Part shown: piece by piece, positions 12,611 through 23,736 of the stretch
Numbering within the stretch: the first letter of the stretch is position 1
How the letters are laid out: every line of letters begins with the position of its first letter
Assembly (NCBI RefSeq): GCF_002776525.5
Contig: NC_045438.1
Coordinates: forward strand, 152,009,947 to 152,073,946
Source: Piliocolobus tephrosceles
Lineage: Eukaryota; Chordata; Mammalia; Primates; Cercopithecidae
Length of the DNA: 64,000 nucleotides
Direction of reading: 5' to 3'
Notes under the pieces: model-generated
Database searches by the model: none
What the model was told of the DNA's origin: nothing
Seen by the model: the letters and a program-made list of their open reading frames with translations, nothing else
Program-made: the position numbers and the translations under genes

Positions 12611-14635
12611 GAAAAGACAGAGGTTCAGGTCATCAGCAATATCTGTGTGAATCTGGTGGGAGAACTCCACCAGTGTTCCTCACCTCGCTCCTTTGTGGGA
12701 TCCTGCCAGACTCCAATGTCCTTGGATTCTAAATAAACACCTACCAAGGGGCTGAGTCAAAGAGATCAGTCTCTGAAAGTCTCTTGTCATTGTCATCATC
12801 CGGCCCAAGACTTTTCCTTCCAACATGTTTTTCCCTTTGACCTCAAAATAAACAATGTGTTCTTAAGGCTCTGGGGTGTTCTCAAAATGCTTCTCTGACC
12901 TCGGATAGGACCATGCTTAGCCTTTAATTTCCAGATCTGACCTTTTAACTACACTTTTAAGCCTAACTCTTTCAAAAGGCAAAAATAGAAATGACTGTTT
13001 CATTTCACCAAATTCAAATCGCCAAGAGTGAGAACGTGCGGTTTTCACCGGTACGTTTGGGGACCAGTTTGTTGTCACTGAAACTGCCTGATATCGGGTC
13101 AGAGCGGCTGGGTATTTTTCAGTCCTTGGGGTTATAACTCAGATGTTGAAAGTGCTATCGTTTATAGATAAAAATGAGGGAGGGGAGCATCAAAATGTGT
13201 GCGATGCAGATAATAATTTGCCAGGTTTTCTTTCTAATTTTTTCATTAAAAAAGAAAATACAGAAGAGTCTAAAAGTAGGGCAGCCTGCCTTCATTCCTG
13301 TGCTCTTTTCCTTGAGGGACACCTTCCCCAACCAAATAATTGAAAATAAATGGGAATTGTGGGAACAGAGGAAGACAAGAAGGAAAACTAAAAACCCAGA
13401 ACCTAATCTTCCAGGGGCAGGCGGGCCACTTTTGTAGCTCAGATTCTGACACTTTCTCCAATGAAAGAGTTCGAACAGACTTCCTGATTGCAGTGCTGTG
13501 TCAGCATTAAACTCAATGCAGGGTTCTGCTCTGGCACCTTTGGGGCTGGTGGTTTAGCCCTCTGCGTGCCATGTCTTATCACCAGCACTGCTAACTGAAT
13601 GGGATGCATTTTCAAAGACAGGAGAGGGTCTGAAAAACCCCAGGGCACGGTCGGAGCCTGCAGGCATTTGTTTGCTGCTGAGAACCATGGCAAGCATTTT
13701 TGACATTTTTATCAGAGTCTTAGTTAAACAGTTATGTGGAGGACTGATAAAGAAGTGTGTGATAGGAGACTTCCTAATTTGAAGTACCCATATTTGGCGA
13801 GCTTTATACTCATGTGAAATGGAAATGAAAACATGGCATGTTTTGGAATTCCTGATTCTGCTTATTTGCTTTAATAGCAGATCATTGCATAAACACTGAC
13901 TCACTGCATTCTATACTGAAAGGAAGATATGGTTTGCTGTGTTCAATCTGTTCTGGCTTCCAGAACACAGTATAGAACAAGTGCCAGAAGAAGGGATGAG
14001 CTCAACTTTATAGGTGACCGGAGAGATGCCCAATTCCATGTTTTGTTCTGTACAAACACATGACCTTACATGAAGTTTTGCATAAAATATTGAAATAGTA
14101 TGTGACTCTTTAAAAATATGTATGTAATCCGTTCTAGAGTATATGGAGTAGAGAGTGAAAAAATAGAGTCTTCTTATTTTTGGAAGTGGGGTGAAGACGC
14201 AGGTGTGCATATGCTGCCACCTGCGTGTTATTTCACTGAGTTTTGTTAGGTTCTTTTCTTACTCACCTGCACTTTGTATGTTACCTTAAGCACTGTAACC
14301 ATTCTAAGCTGCTGGGGACATGGGTATGCAATTAAAGTCAACGCTGTGATTAAAACCACCTCCTGTTGTTTACCTTTTTAGAAATTTTAATAATACAGTC
14401 AAGTCTGAAAGAGTGGAACTTTTCTCAAAGCTACACACTTGGTTGCCTCTTCTTGATTAATGTATGGGGGCGGTCATTGTAACCTAAGGTCTGGCAGATG
14501 GTGCGGAGATTGATGAAGTAAGGCCTGTTAAGTATTCTAAGTGTCTTATAAAGAAAAATAGGCTACCCTAATTCAAATTGTTGTTGCTCTCCTAAACTTC
14601 TTTTATGTAAACTCCCTGTATATTACAATGACAGA
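12611..14635. other. Unique non-coding sequence
   Basis: No repeat or exon recognised. Minus-strand open frames at 13439-14210 lack domains. Confidence 0.5.
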
Positions 14636-14722
14636 CTCTCTCTGTCTCTCTCTCTCTCATGCGCGCACACACACACACACATGCCTGCATGCACACACAC
14701 ACATGCACACATATGCACACTC
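14636..14722. repeat. Compound (CT)n-(CA)n microsatellite
   Basis: A CT run passes through 'atgcgcg' into interrupted CACACA/TGCACA blocks. These are typical alternating purine-pyrimidine sequences that vary in length between individuals. Confidence 0.85.
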
Positions 14723-15158
14723 CTGACATGCTCTGCTGAAAGCTGCCCAGCTACGGAGAGGTGAGAATCTAATCCAGAGCACATGGCTGCTTTGCATTTC
14801 ACTGGCTGTCTAGTGTCACTCTATGATACAGGCATAAGGTCATAACTGTGAGCTATCATTGTCACTTATCTTAATATTAAAGCTCCCTGATCCAATCTGT
14901 CTGCCTTATCTATTACATCATTTACATATCAAGATTCTTCAAATGTAACTACTCATTGCAGCAAACCAGGAACACCGAGCTCTAAAGCATCTCCATTCAC
15001 TTCGTTCATCTCAATCTTAAATTACTAACAATAGTTCAGTTCCAAGATGACACTAAAAATTCAAAATTACTTTCTGTGATTAACTTACATTGTGATGGTT
15101 GAGAATTATTTAGTAGAAGACCTGTTCATCTTCTGATAAAGCCCTTTACAAGTTTTGA

Positions 15159-15194
<36 letters not shown>

Positions 15195-15535
15195 AATTGC
15201 CAGGAGTCTTTCAGATAGCAGGGAGATTGTTGGAATGAGAAAGCAAAGCTTGTATGAAAACTTGTGGCAAAAGGTCATCTGTGCTGTGGGGGAAATTTCA
15301 AAGTAGGCACAGTTTGTTTCCAGTGGTTCCTGCCTGTCCTTTCAGTGGCTGGTCACTCTCTGTTGCCTTTCCAGTCAGATATTTCCCCTCTTCCAATGCC
15401 TGACATCAGTCTAGTTACCTTGGTTGGCCTGTAGAGAAAAACAGTTTTGTTAAGACACTCACATTAAGCTGATAGAGACCTTGGCTAGGATAATTGCATT
15501 TTTCAAGGGCTAAGGGATGGAAGGATTTAATTTTT
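14723..15535. other. Unique non-coding sequence with a (TG)n
   Basis: Nothing gene-like. A (TG)n run of about 29 nt lies at 15163-15191. Confidence 0.5.
15163..15191. repeat. (TG)14 microsatellite
   Basis: Uninterrupted TG dinucleotides. Confidence 0.9.
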
Positions 15536-15544
15536 CTCTTAATT

Positions 15545-15656
15545 ATTTTTGATAGAGATGCAGTCTCACTATGTTGCCCAGGCTGGACTCACACTCCTGG
15601 CCTCAAGTGATCCTCCTGTCTTGACCTCCCAAAGTGCTGGAATTACAAGCGTGGCC
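15545..15656 (-). mobile_element. Partial Alu/FLAM monomer, minus strand
   Basis: Contains 'actatgttgcccaggctgg', 'ctcaagtgatcctcctg' and 'cctcccaaagtgctgg' without the second arm. The length of about 110 bp fits an old monomer (FLAM-like). Confidence 0.75.
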
Positions 15657-15867
15657 TGAAATTTTTAATGATGATTTCCGCTGATCCCAGTGGAGATCTT
15701 TCGGATGTCATTTTTCAAACAGATTAGGAAGCAAGCAGCTGCCTACCTAATCAATCCATACTACCCATTCTGATGTCTGTGCTATAACTTTCCGTATAAA
15801 ATAACTAACTTAATAATAATCAAATAATTTTGCATGTCAGTTTGAAAGCTATGATATAATTTTCCAA

Positions 15868-16394
15868 CATAATTTTCCAGTTCTTTTTATTATAGTAAAA
15901 TATACATAACGTAAAATTTACTGTCTTAGCCATTTTTAAGTGTATAGTCATACATTCATATTGATGTGAGATCATCTCCATCGTCTTGTCTTCAGACCTC
16001 TTTTTTTTCTGGCAAAACTGAATCTAGACCAATAAAACACTAATGTTTCACCCTCCACCCTAGCCCCTGGCAACCACTGTTCTACTTTCTGTCTATTATT
16101 TTGACTACCGTAAGTGCCTCATACAAGTGGAATCATGCAGTATTTGTCCTTTTGCGCCTGGCTCATTTCTCTGAGCATAATGTCCTCCAGGTCTGTCCAT
16201 GCTATAGCTTGTGTCAGAATTTCCTTCCTTTTTAAGGCTGAATAATATTCTGTTGTATGTTTATATACCACATTTAGCTTATCCTTCATCTATCAATGGG
16301 CACTTGGCTTGCTTCCACCTTTAGTTCATTGTTAATGCTGTTATGGATATGAGCGTGCAAATATCTCTTTGAAACCATTCACCAACTCTCTTTT
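15868..16394 (-). mobile_element. L1M LINE-1 fragment, minus strand
   Basis: Contains the reverse complement of an old L1 3' ORF2 segment: 'taaaatatacataacgtaaa', 'ccctggcaaccactgttct', 'ggctgaataatattctgttg', 'aatatctctttgaaacc'. An Alu interrupts it at 16395. Confidence 0.8.
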
Positions 16395-16666
16395 TTTTGT
16401 TTTTGAGACAGAATTTCGCTCTTGTTGCGGGATCTCAGCTCACTGCAACCTCCGCCCCCCGGGTTCAAGCAATTCTCCTGCCTCAGCCTCCCAAGTAACT
16501 GGGATTACAGGCACTCGCCACCACACCGGGCTAATTTTGTATTTTTAGTAGAGACAGGGTTTTGCCATGTTGGTCAGGCTGGTCTCAAATTCCTGACCTC
16601 AGGTGATCTGCCTCCTCGGCCTCCCAAAGCACTGGGATTACAGGTGTGAGCCACTGTACCCAGTCT
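16395..16666 (-). mobile_element. Alu SINE, minus strand, inserted in L1M
   Basis: An inverted Alu whose left part lacks the segment normally found between 'ctcttgt' and 'gatctcagct'. It is bounded by a 16-bp duplication, TCACCAACTCTCTTTT (16379-16394 and 16667-16682), proving insertion into the older L1M. Confidence 0.95.
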
Positions 16667-16682
16667 TCACCAACTCTCTTTT

Positions 16683-17413
16683 ATGTCTTCGTTAGATACA
16701 AGTGTTTGAAGACCTGCTACCCACTTTGAACCTTTTTTCATGATAGAACTGTAGGTAGACTTTCTGCCTAGTAGTGTTATTTGAAGCATCCTCTCTGCTG
16801 ACCTCTTTCCTGAGGCCTGAAATGCTACTAATAGTAGTTTAGTCCTCAAGTATCAAGCAAAGCCTTCAGCTAGTTTTCTATTAAAATGCATATGATCCTG
16901 GGGCAGAGGCCACAGATAATATATTAGCACCTTGGTGTGAATTTTTTTAATTAGATCCTATCTTAGAAGCTTTCTTTACCCCCTTGCCTAGTTCTTCACT
17001 AATTGCTCCGTGATAAGGTCTTGCATTATTACTGCAAGTATCACACTGTATTAAACTTATTTATATTTTTGCTTCTCCTGATAGAATAGAAGCTTCTTAA
17101 GGGCAAGATTCTTGTATAATTGCTGTTGGTTTTTCAGACCCTAATAGAATGTCACAGACAACTTTCAATAAGCTGCTCACTCATTCTTTCATGCATTCAT
17201 TCATTCACCAAGCATTTATTGGGTGCCCATGCTGTAAGTGCATTTTAAAACTCTGTCTTTCTAGAAGGTTTGAATGGCCAAGGGCCAACTCTGTTGCACA
17301 GTTTTGGCAGATTTTAGAAAACGTAAAATCTAACTTCCTTTATTTTTAGGTGCAGGAACTTGGTCCAGATGAGTGGATCAACCTCTGAAATAGTTTTCTA
17401 TCACCGTCCTACC
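16683..17413. other. Non-coding sequence with L2/MIR-like remnants
   Basis: An L2-3'-like run at about 16975-17160 ('agaatagaagcttcttaag') and 'cattcattcaccaagcatttattg' near 17195-17222 are short ancient-repeat traces. No exon is evident before the candidate at 17454. Confidence 0.45.
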
Positions 17414-17414
17414 T

Positions 17415-17440
17415 GTTTTTTTTTTTTTTTTTTTTTTTTC
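17415..17440. repeat. Poly-T tract
   Basis: About 25 consecutive T. It serves as a polypyrimidine tract if the adjacent microexon is real. Confidence 0.85.
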
Positions 17441-17453
17441 TGCTTCCATTCAG

Positions 17454-17470
17454 AAGAAACGTCGATCTAA
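17454..17470 (+). other. Candidate 17-nt microexon (unproven)
   Basis: A T-rich tract (17415-17440) and 'ctgcttccattcag' form a strong 3' splice site. Seventeen bases later comes 'GTAAGT', a near-ideal 5' splice site after 'TAA'. The enclosed 17 nt read K-K-R-R-S-K(part) in one phase, are also open in a second phase, and hit a stop in the third. I cannot name a host gene, and a length of 3n+2 would shift the frame if skipped. The T tract could be a length-variable simple repeat and the splice signals coincidental. No neighbouring exon is visible in the window. Confidence 0.3.
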
Positions 17471-17852
17471 GTAAGTTTGTGTTCTTCTATTCAAAAGTAA
17501 GATGATGTTTCAATGTATATTCTCAAGCATCTGAAAACTTCTCTGGTTGCTCTAAATCTCAATATTTCCAATATCAGCCATGTACAGTTTTAAAATGCTT
17601 GCACTCTCTTAGGACATTGTGAACAATCTGCGTAGAAAGGGGAGTGACTTTTGCCTCTTTTGGTTTATTTGCTTTGCATTGATTTGTAACTGTGTACTTC
17701 AGTATATACCAGCAACTCCTAGCCCAGGGATAGCATAGACTTGCTTACTGGTTCCAGGGACTGTTCATTCATCCCACAGTGGCTTCCTTGGAAACAAGTT
17801 ACTCTGATAACAATTTGATGGTACTTCCCTGTATAAGGTAATAACCAGTCCT

Positions 17853-18181
17853 GGCTGGGCGTGGTGGCTCACACCTGTAATCCCAGAACTTTGGGAGGCC
17901 AAGGCAGGCGGATCACGAGGTCAGGAGATCTAAACCGTCCTGGCTAACACAGTGAAACCCTGTCTCTACTAAAAATGCAAAAACAAAATTAGCCGGGCGT
18001 GGTGACATGCGCCTATAGTCCCAGCTACTCAGGAGGCTGAGGCAGGAGAATGGCGTGAACCCGGGAGGCAGAGCTTGCAGTGAGCTGAGATCGAGCCACC
18101 GCACTCCAGCCTGGGAGACAGAGTGAGACTCTGTCTCAAAATAAATAAATAAATAAAATAAAAATAATAATTAAAAAAAAA
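17853..18181 (+). mobile_element. AluY-like SINE, plus strand
   Basis: Full length from 'ggctgggcgtggtggctcac' through an AluY-type 'gatcacgaggtcaggagat' to a tail of AAATA units. Short duplication CAGTCCT at 17846-17852 and 18182-18188. Confidence 0.9.
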
Positions 18182-19639
18182 CAGTCCTAAATCAAATTCT
18201 TCCTTAAGGCTCTAGCCTCAGAGTTTATTAGTTCTTAGTAATGTTACTATGAAGGCTAATAGGAGACAAATTATTATTCTGGTTTTTATTGTTATTGCCA
18301 CTGCAATTCCTATGATTATTGCTATAATTCCCTATTTAATAGGTAAACAAGTTACAAAATATTCAATGGTCACTAGATAGAAATAGAAATGGAATGTCTT
18401 TACCAAGAGAATATCCATGTTTTATAGAGAACAGGAAACAAGTAATAAATGGAATCTTCAGACAATCCTTTGGTCTTCTTTTAGGCAATGGTTCAGCTTC
18501 TTTACCTACTAAAATTTTGGACAGGGTTGTTAACAGGCAATACAGTCTAAAATGAACTGTTTTAAGTTTTCCTTTCTGGCTTTTTCATGCTCCTACATTA
18601 ATGCAATAGGATTGAAGGCTACAAGAATGATAATTGCAATATGCTGAAATAATGAGCTACAGTAAATAGCTATAGTAAATGTATGCCCATAGAAAAGAAT
18701 TGAAAACAGATGGCTTTTGGTTAAAGGTACTTACTGTAACAGATTTCAAGGTGAAACTGTTAGTTCAGAAAAGATGGTAGATAGAGCCTTTAAAAATACT
18801 GTCACTGGGGTGCCTGTTCTTCTATAATTCTTCCTCCATCCCCCACCTCAAGGACCACACCGCTCCTCCCTCCTTTGCATGTAAAGCAGTAGTTTTGACA
18901 AATAAAACCAAACATTAAAACCTGACATTGGTGACTGGACTGTGCATCCCTCTGGTGTGTGGATGGGGAACATATCTCCGTGATAGTGTAACCACACTTC
19001 ATGCTAATTCCTGGTCACATCGCTGCGTCCTCTTCATACATAATTTGCGTCATGGGGTGTTTCTGCATATGTTGTGCATTTTGATGTTATTTTTAGCTAC
19101 AATTTTTGAAACAATAACAATTTTTTAAATAGACTAATCAAGAAAGTGCCTCCAGAGTCAAGAAAACAAGTGCTGGGGATGTGTGGGTGGGGGTCTGTCT
19201 CCTCCCCGCCCAGGGCATTTCCCTTTGCTGCTGTTGTTACTACTCCTTCCATTACTCTTTGTGACTTTAGCTCTTTGAAATTTCCATTCCTTTTTTTTTC
19301 CTTGTGCATCAGGATGTGGCTGTTGAAGTCATTTATGTTATGCGAGGCTGCACCACAGTCATTTAATGCAAACACTGGCTTTTGTGTAAGGCACCGCCTT
19401 TTCTACCCTCAGCAAGGAAGATGTTATTGGAAACTTGAATTATGAGATGGAAAGGACATTAATCCTTTCATTGAAAAAATTAGTCTTTTACATGGATTCT
19501 CTGTAATAGCTTGAAGAGAAATTAAGGAAATGCAAACTAGGAATATAAAAAATCTGCCATGTTATTATTATCTACCTGCCCGTAGATGTTCACCACCATT
19601 AGCATTTGAGTGTGTTTTCTTCCAGAATATTTTCTATGG

Positions 19640-19664
19640 AGATATATATATATACACACACACA
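19640..19664. repeat. (TA)n(CA)n microsatellite
   Basis: Short TA repeats run into CA repeats. Confidence 0.75.
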
Positions 19665-20321
19665 AATAAATACATCTAACTTTACAGAAATGGAATCATG
19701 CATGATAACACTTTTCCAAACTTTCTTCTCTCACATTGCAAAAGTTGTGAACGTCTTTCCATCTGAATAAATACAGATTTTCAAAATGTTTTTCTGACCA
19801 CTGACTTTTCCAGTGTATGAATATAAGAGTGAAAATTCTTTGACTTCACCAATTGTATATGCCCCCTTTTCTCTTTTCTGCTGATATCAATTGAACTGCC
19901 CTCTTGCTCTGTCCTAAATATGATCAGATGAGAATTCTGAAAGAGAAGAAATCTAGGAACCCTACCTGATAGAGAGTGATCCTCTTGGGTTCCCTCCTCA
20001 CATGTAGGACTTTTAAGAAGTTATTCCTCTTCCATCTCAGCTTCCTGGACACAGTTCGCCATGGCTTTTCTTGAAAATTGTGCTTTCCCTTAGAGTCCTT
20101 GTATTGTCTGTTTACCTTCCCTCAAAGCAAGGACTCATGACCTCACCTGTAGTGAGCCTCCCTACCTCTCATGTCTTTACGTGGCCTGGACTTAGCAGAG
20201 ATACCTCTTGGTACATCATATTGATTGCATCATGACCTTTCCCAGGGTCTGGATTGACTCTCTCTTTCAGATTTCATTTTAACCTCCTAATCACAGGCTA
20301 TCTTTGATGCACCCATCTTTA

Positions 20322-20351
20322 CCTCCAGTTCTTCTGCTAAAGAACTGGAGG
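20322..20351. repeat. Perfect inverted repeat, 12-bp arms
   Basis: CCTCCAGTTCTT (20322-20333) is exactly complementary in reverse to 20340-20351. The loop is the 6-nt CTGCTA. Confidence 0.8.
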
Positions 20352-20544
20352 CTTATGGCTCTTGTCTTATGGTCAAACATGATGCTCTGATGACTACTCT
20401 TCCCGATGCATTCATCCCATCCCAAATCCTGCCCTTGACCTGATCCCCATCTGAATCACTGCATCCTCCTAGTTCTTGGCTACAAAAATGACTTTCCTCT
20501 AGCCCTTCAAACCTTGGCTGGGAGTCATCTTTATGGCCTTCCCT

Positions 20545-20850
20545 GATTTTTTTGTTTGTTTGTTTATTTGAAATGGAGTTTCACTCTTGTCATCCAGGCT
20601 GGAGTACGGTGGACGATCCTGGCTCAGTGCAACCTCCACCTCCCAGGTTCAAGCGATTCTCCTGCCTCAGCCTCCCAAGTAGCTGGGAGTACAGACGACT
20701 GGCACCACAACCAGCCAATTTTGTATTTTTAATAGAGACAGGGTTTCGCCATGTTGGCCAGGCTGGTCTCGAACTCCTGACCTCTGGTGATCCACCTGCC
20801 TTGGCCTCCCAAAGTGCTAGGATTACAAGCATCAGCTACCGCACCCGGCT
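20545..20850 (-). mobile_element. Alu SINE, minus strand
   Basis: TTTG-rich tail, then 'catccaggctggagta', the linker and 'ccgcacccggct'. Near full length, S-type. Confidence 0.93.
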
Positions 20851-20934
20851 GTTGCACCTTGCCTGATTAATTCCACTTGGCTCTAGGTAGTATCCGGAAG
20901 GACACCTGGGGAAAACTTCAAACAGCTGTCAGTA

Positions 20935-21382
20935 CAGTGTTATTGTTGTTGTTTTTTAATGAATAGGCTTTTTTATAGAACAGTTTTAGGTTTACAGAAA
21001 AACTGATTTGAAAGTACAAAGAGTTCCTATATTCCCGGCCTCCTCCACCACTGACAAACTGTATCCATATTACTAACATCTTGCATGCTACATTTGCTGA
21101 AATTGAACTAATATTGATACATTATTATTAATTAAAGTCTGTAGTTCATTCTTGATGTTGTACATTCTGTGTACAAATAGATGACATGTGTCCTAACAAT
21201 TCCCCTTTTGTTCTGCTTATTTGTTCCTCCCTATCCCCAAAACGCCTGATTTTTTTTTTTAGCTATCCCTGTATCTTTGCCTTTTCCAAAATGTCATAAA
21301 GTTGGAATCATACAGTATGTACCCTTTTCACATTGGCTTCTTTCGTGTAGCAATATGTGTATAAGTTTCCTGTATGTCTTTT
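20935..21382 (-). mobile_element. L1M LINE-1, part 1 (left of provirus), minus strand
   Basis: Reverse complement of an old L1: 'agaacagttttaggtttaca', 'ttgatgttgtacattctgtg', 'ttgccttttccaaaatgtc', 'gttggaatcatacagtatgt'. It breaks at 'gtctttt' and resumes at 30712 with 'tttttatggcttgatggc', so the provirus lies within it. Confidence 0.88.
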
Positions 21383-21512
21383 TGTGTCCGGAGTTGGTTC
21401 CTGCTGGTGGGTTTGTGTTCTTGCTGACTTCAAGAATGGAGCCGCAGAACTTTGTGGTGAGTGTTAGGGCTCTTAAAGATGGCACGGACCCAAAGAGTGA
21501 GCAGTAGCAAGG

Positions 21513-21518
21513 TTTATT
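21513..21518 (-). terminator. AATAAA polyadenylation signal, 3' LTR
   Basis: AATAAA lies about 80 bp downstream of the TATA-like box on the minus strand. This is the expected R-region position for a short-R gammaretroviral LTR. Confidence 0.7.
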
Positions 21519-21674
21519 GTGAAGAACAAAAGGACAAAGCTTCCACAGCATGGAAGGGGACCAGAGCGGGTTGCCGCTGCTGGCTGGGGTGGCCAGCTTT
21601 TATTCCCTTATTTGTTCCTGCCCATGTTCCATTTCTGTCCTATCGGAGTGCCCTTTTTTTCAATCCTCCCCGTG

Positions 21675-21795
21675 ATTGGCTACTTTTAGAATCCTGCTGA
21701 TTGGTGCATTTTACAGAGCGCTGATTGGTGCATTTTACAGAGTGCTGATTGGTGCATTTTACAAACCTCTTGTAAGACAGGAAATTCCTGATTGG
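21675..21795 (-). promoter_or_regulatory. CCAAT-box cluster of the 3' LTR
   Basis: Five intact CCAAT motifs (ATTGG on + at 21675, 21700, 21724, 21748 and 21791), most within CACCAATCAG. These are NF-Y-type sites as known for LTR12-like promoters. All five are intact here, against four in the 5' LTR. Confidence 0.65.
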
Positions 21796-21878
21796 TGCAT
21801 TTTACAATCCTCTTTTAAGACAGGAAAGTTTCTCAAGTCCCCATTCAACCCAGGAAGTCCAGCTGGCCTCACCTCTCA

Positions 21879-21891
21879 ATCCCCCCTCTAA
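21879..21891 (-). other. Polypurine tract (PPT)
   Basis: On the minus strand AGAGGGGGGA ends one or two bases before the LTR TGAGAG. This is the expected primer position for plus-strand DNA synthesis. Confidence 0.8.
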
Positions 21892-21934
21892 AGAGGACAC
21901 CCTAAGTGCTGCTGGGAACTGGGTGATGACTGCC

Positions 21935-22110
21935 CTAGCTACTTCCTGCTTGATAAGGGCAAAGAAGGGGCCCTGCAGTTGTAGTGTCCTCCAGAGGGGA
22001 ACTCTCTAGGCCAGTGGGTCGGTCCAGGGGTCCTTGGTAGAAGTTGTGAGTTGAGCTCATTTGGGGTTCCATTTGTAAGACCATCTGTAGCTTGATGGTA
22101 CTGATCCTGA
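21935..22110 (-). pseudogene. env: env cytoplasmic tail, shifted frame
   Basis: A second minus-strand frame, ending at 21935, encodes a tail beginning KLQMVLQMEPQM and ending PYQAGSS. Its composition resembles the C-terminal tail of HERV-W-like Env. The frame switch relative to the upstream TM frame occurs at about 22110, just after the membrane span. The protein from the main open frame therefore ends in unrelated residues. The assignment rests on remembered family resemblance. Confidence 0.65.
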
Positions 22111-23018
22111 AGGAAACATTTGACAAGGTTAAAAACACAGGGCCCGAAGGTGAGTAATAGCAAGATGGCTGTCATGGGACCTAGAAAGGAGAGAAGCCAT
22201 GCCACCCAACTCCAGAGGTTGGTATAAGAGTTTGAAAGGCATTGTCTGATTTCAGAAGCCTTTTCCTGTAAATGCTGGGTGGTGTCTCGTACTATTCCTG
22301 ACTGGTTAGTGTAAAAACAACACTCTTCCCCTAAGAAGGTGCAGAGTCCTCCTTTCTCAGCAGTGAGGAGGTCTAGGCCCCAGTAGTTTTGGAGAGTCAC
22401 CACTGCCAAAGAGTCTATTTGGGATTGTAGAGTAAGGATAGGTTTTGTTATTTCTTGCAAAATGTCTGAGAAATCCTTTGAGAGTGTGTGGTAGTAGGAT
22501 AATGAAGTAGATAAACTGGCTATTCTGGTTCCTGTAGCAGTGGCCATTCTTAACCCTGTAAGTAGTGGTGTTAGTTGTATGGCCCTATGCTGATGGACTT
22601 GAGCTTTGAGGGGCACTGTTAGGGTCTGATTTCCTGGGGCAATGTTAATGTTGGGACTTAGGAAGACCAAGGTGCAGGTGCCTGTCCAGTTAGTAGGGAG
22701 GCAGATATAGGTTGAAGTTCCACATAAGAATATGCCTTGGCTGGGTAGACACTGGTTGTGTATGTTAAAAAGGTGTGTGAGTTTGTTGTTTTCATTTTCC
22801 CATACTCCTAGAGTACTTGCCAAGGTAGCTCTGGTGAGTGGCTGGAAAGGGGTGTTGGGAGCAAACTGAGTGACGCCCTGTGTTCTATTTTCCCATTGGA
22901 GAAAAAACTGTTTTGTATCTACTAGGAGCCATTCAAGAGAGTGATTGAAAGAGGGCATGAGAAAGCATTCGTTAGTGGTGGGGGCGCTGCTGGAGGGGGT
23001 CCAGGGGTGAATGGTCAT
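21939..23018 (-). pseudogene. env: env: SU C-terminus and transmembrane subunit, 359-codon open frame
   Basis: This uninterrupted minus-strand frame covers the last part of surface Env and most of TM. The first in-frame ATG overlaps the stop of the upstream SU frame (ATGA), so the frame is the result of a frameshift and not a native start. Visible features, in residues of this frame: a degenerate furin-cleavage region at about 139-146 (only a lone arginine after Q-H), a fusion-peptide-like hydrophobic run at about 146-168, the conserved immunosuppressive-domain-like segment at about 209-225, an intact C-X6-CC motif (C226, C233, C234), N-glycosylation sequons including N238, and a membrane span at about 268-297. 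After about residue 302 the frame leaves the native tail. No signal peptide is present in this frame. Surface expression or function is therefore unlikely without the missing parts. Confidence 0.85.
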
Positions 23019-23272
23019 ACAGGGAGTATGTTTGCCATTACAAAACCCAAACTGTTTGTTAAGCAGAGAGGAGGTGATGATTTGGGTGGGCGGTGCTCTG
23101 AGAAGCGGACAAGCTGTCTGAATGAAGCTGTTTGGGTGACCTGGAAGTTACTATGATCAGTTGGAGCTTGATGTTGGAGGGCGTAATTACACTGATGAGA
23201 TAGTAGATGCCCCAGGGGCAGGCTTGATAACCTCTTACATTGGATGCATAAAGGGACTTGGAAAGTATTCAT
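23015..23272 (-). pseudogene. env: env SU middle fragment
   Basis: Open for 85 codons with Cys-rich text (CIQCK, HQCNY) typical of SU. It ends at a TGA overlapping the ATG of the next frame, marking a frameshift at about 23015. Confidence 0.65.
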
Positions 23273-23274
23273 GG

Positions 23275-23520
23275 TTACAGGGCCGTGTATGGGCCTTTCA
23301 TTGCTCGTGTGATAGGTGAGGTTGGAAATGTAAGGGCGAAAAAGCTGGATTGCACGTAAAAAAGGTTGATGTGATTAGTATTTTTGTCCTGGCAGGAACT
23401 ACAGTATGTAGTCCTACTGCAAAGAGAATGGTTAGTATACTGCTTAAGAATGTGATGAAACAGTAAAAGGATTCCATTAAAGGGGTAAGGAGAGGTGTTA
23501 AAGATTATGTAGGTTTTCAC
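23275..23520 (-). pseudogene. env: env SU N-terminal fragment
   Basis: An 81-codon open segment with CSSCQ and several N-X-S/T sites lies upstream of the SU middle fragment in another frame. The apparent start is a GTG after a stop, so the true Env start is not preserved here. Assignment is by position between integrase and the recognisable Env segments. Confidence 0.5.
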
Positions 23521-23736
23521 TTATCTTTTTTAAGTAGGAAGGGGTTTTTCCTCAGGATCAGCTATAGGAGCCTTTTTAGTCTGGGATGTTTCCTCTGAAA
23601 TAGGAGACACAAGTCCTCCAGTGGTTCACAGGTGTATCGAGGCTGGTCTGGCTGATCTCAGGACTCCTGAGCTGACAGTCCCACTGAGGTTCTTCCCTGA
23701 ACCCTGAGGTTCTTCGGGGGGTGTCCAAAGTTTAAC
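23521..23736 (-). other. pol-env junction of the provirus
   Basis: No open frame. It would hold the Env leader and splice acceptor region. Two near-identical 'ccctgaggttcttc' blocks on the + strand (about 23680-23715) are a small local duplication. Confidence 0.5.

Larger units (their letters stand above)
18189..20544. other. Unique non-coding sequence
   Basis: No gene recognised. Holds a TA/CA microsatellite at about 19640-19664 and a perfect 12-bp inverted repeat at 20322-20351. Confidence 0.5.
21383..21878 (-). repeat. 3' LTR of the provirus
   Basis: 496 bp, terminal TG...CA. On the minus strand it holds four CACCAATCAG-type blocks (three in tandem plus one), a further CCAAT, an AATAAAAG TATA-like box (21597-21604) and an AATAAA polyadenylation signal (21513-21518). 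It has one fewer of the ~24-bp tandem units than the 5' LTR. Confidence 0.95.

Noticed and set aside
21676..21891. Frame with repeated IGAFYR units
   Set aside because: The peptide repeat is only the LTR tandem CCAAT units read on the opposite strand.
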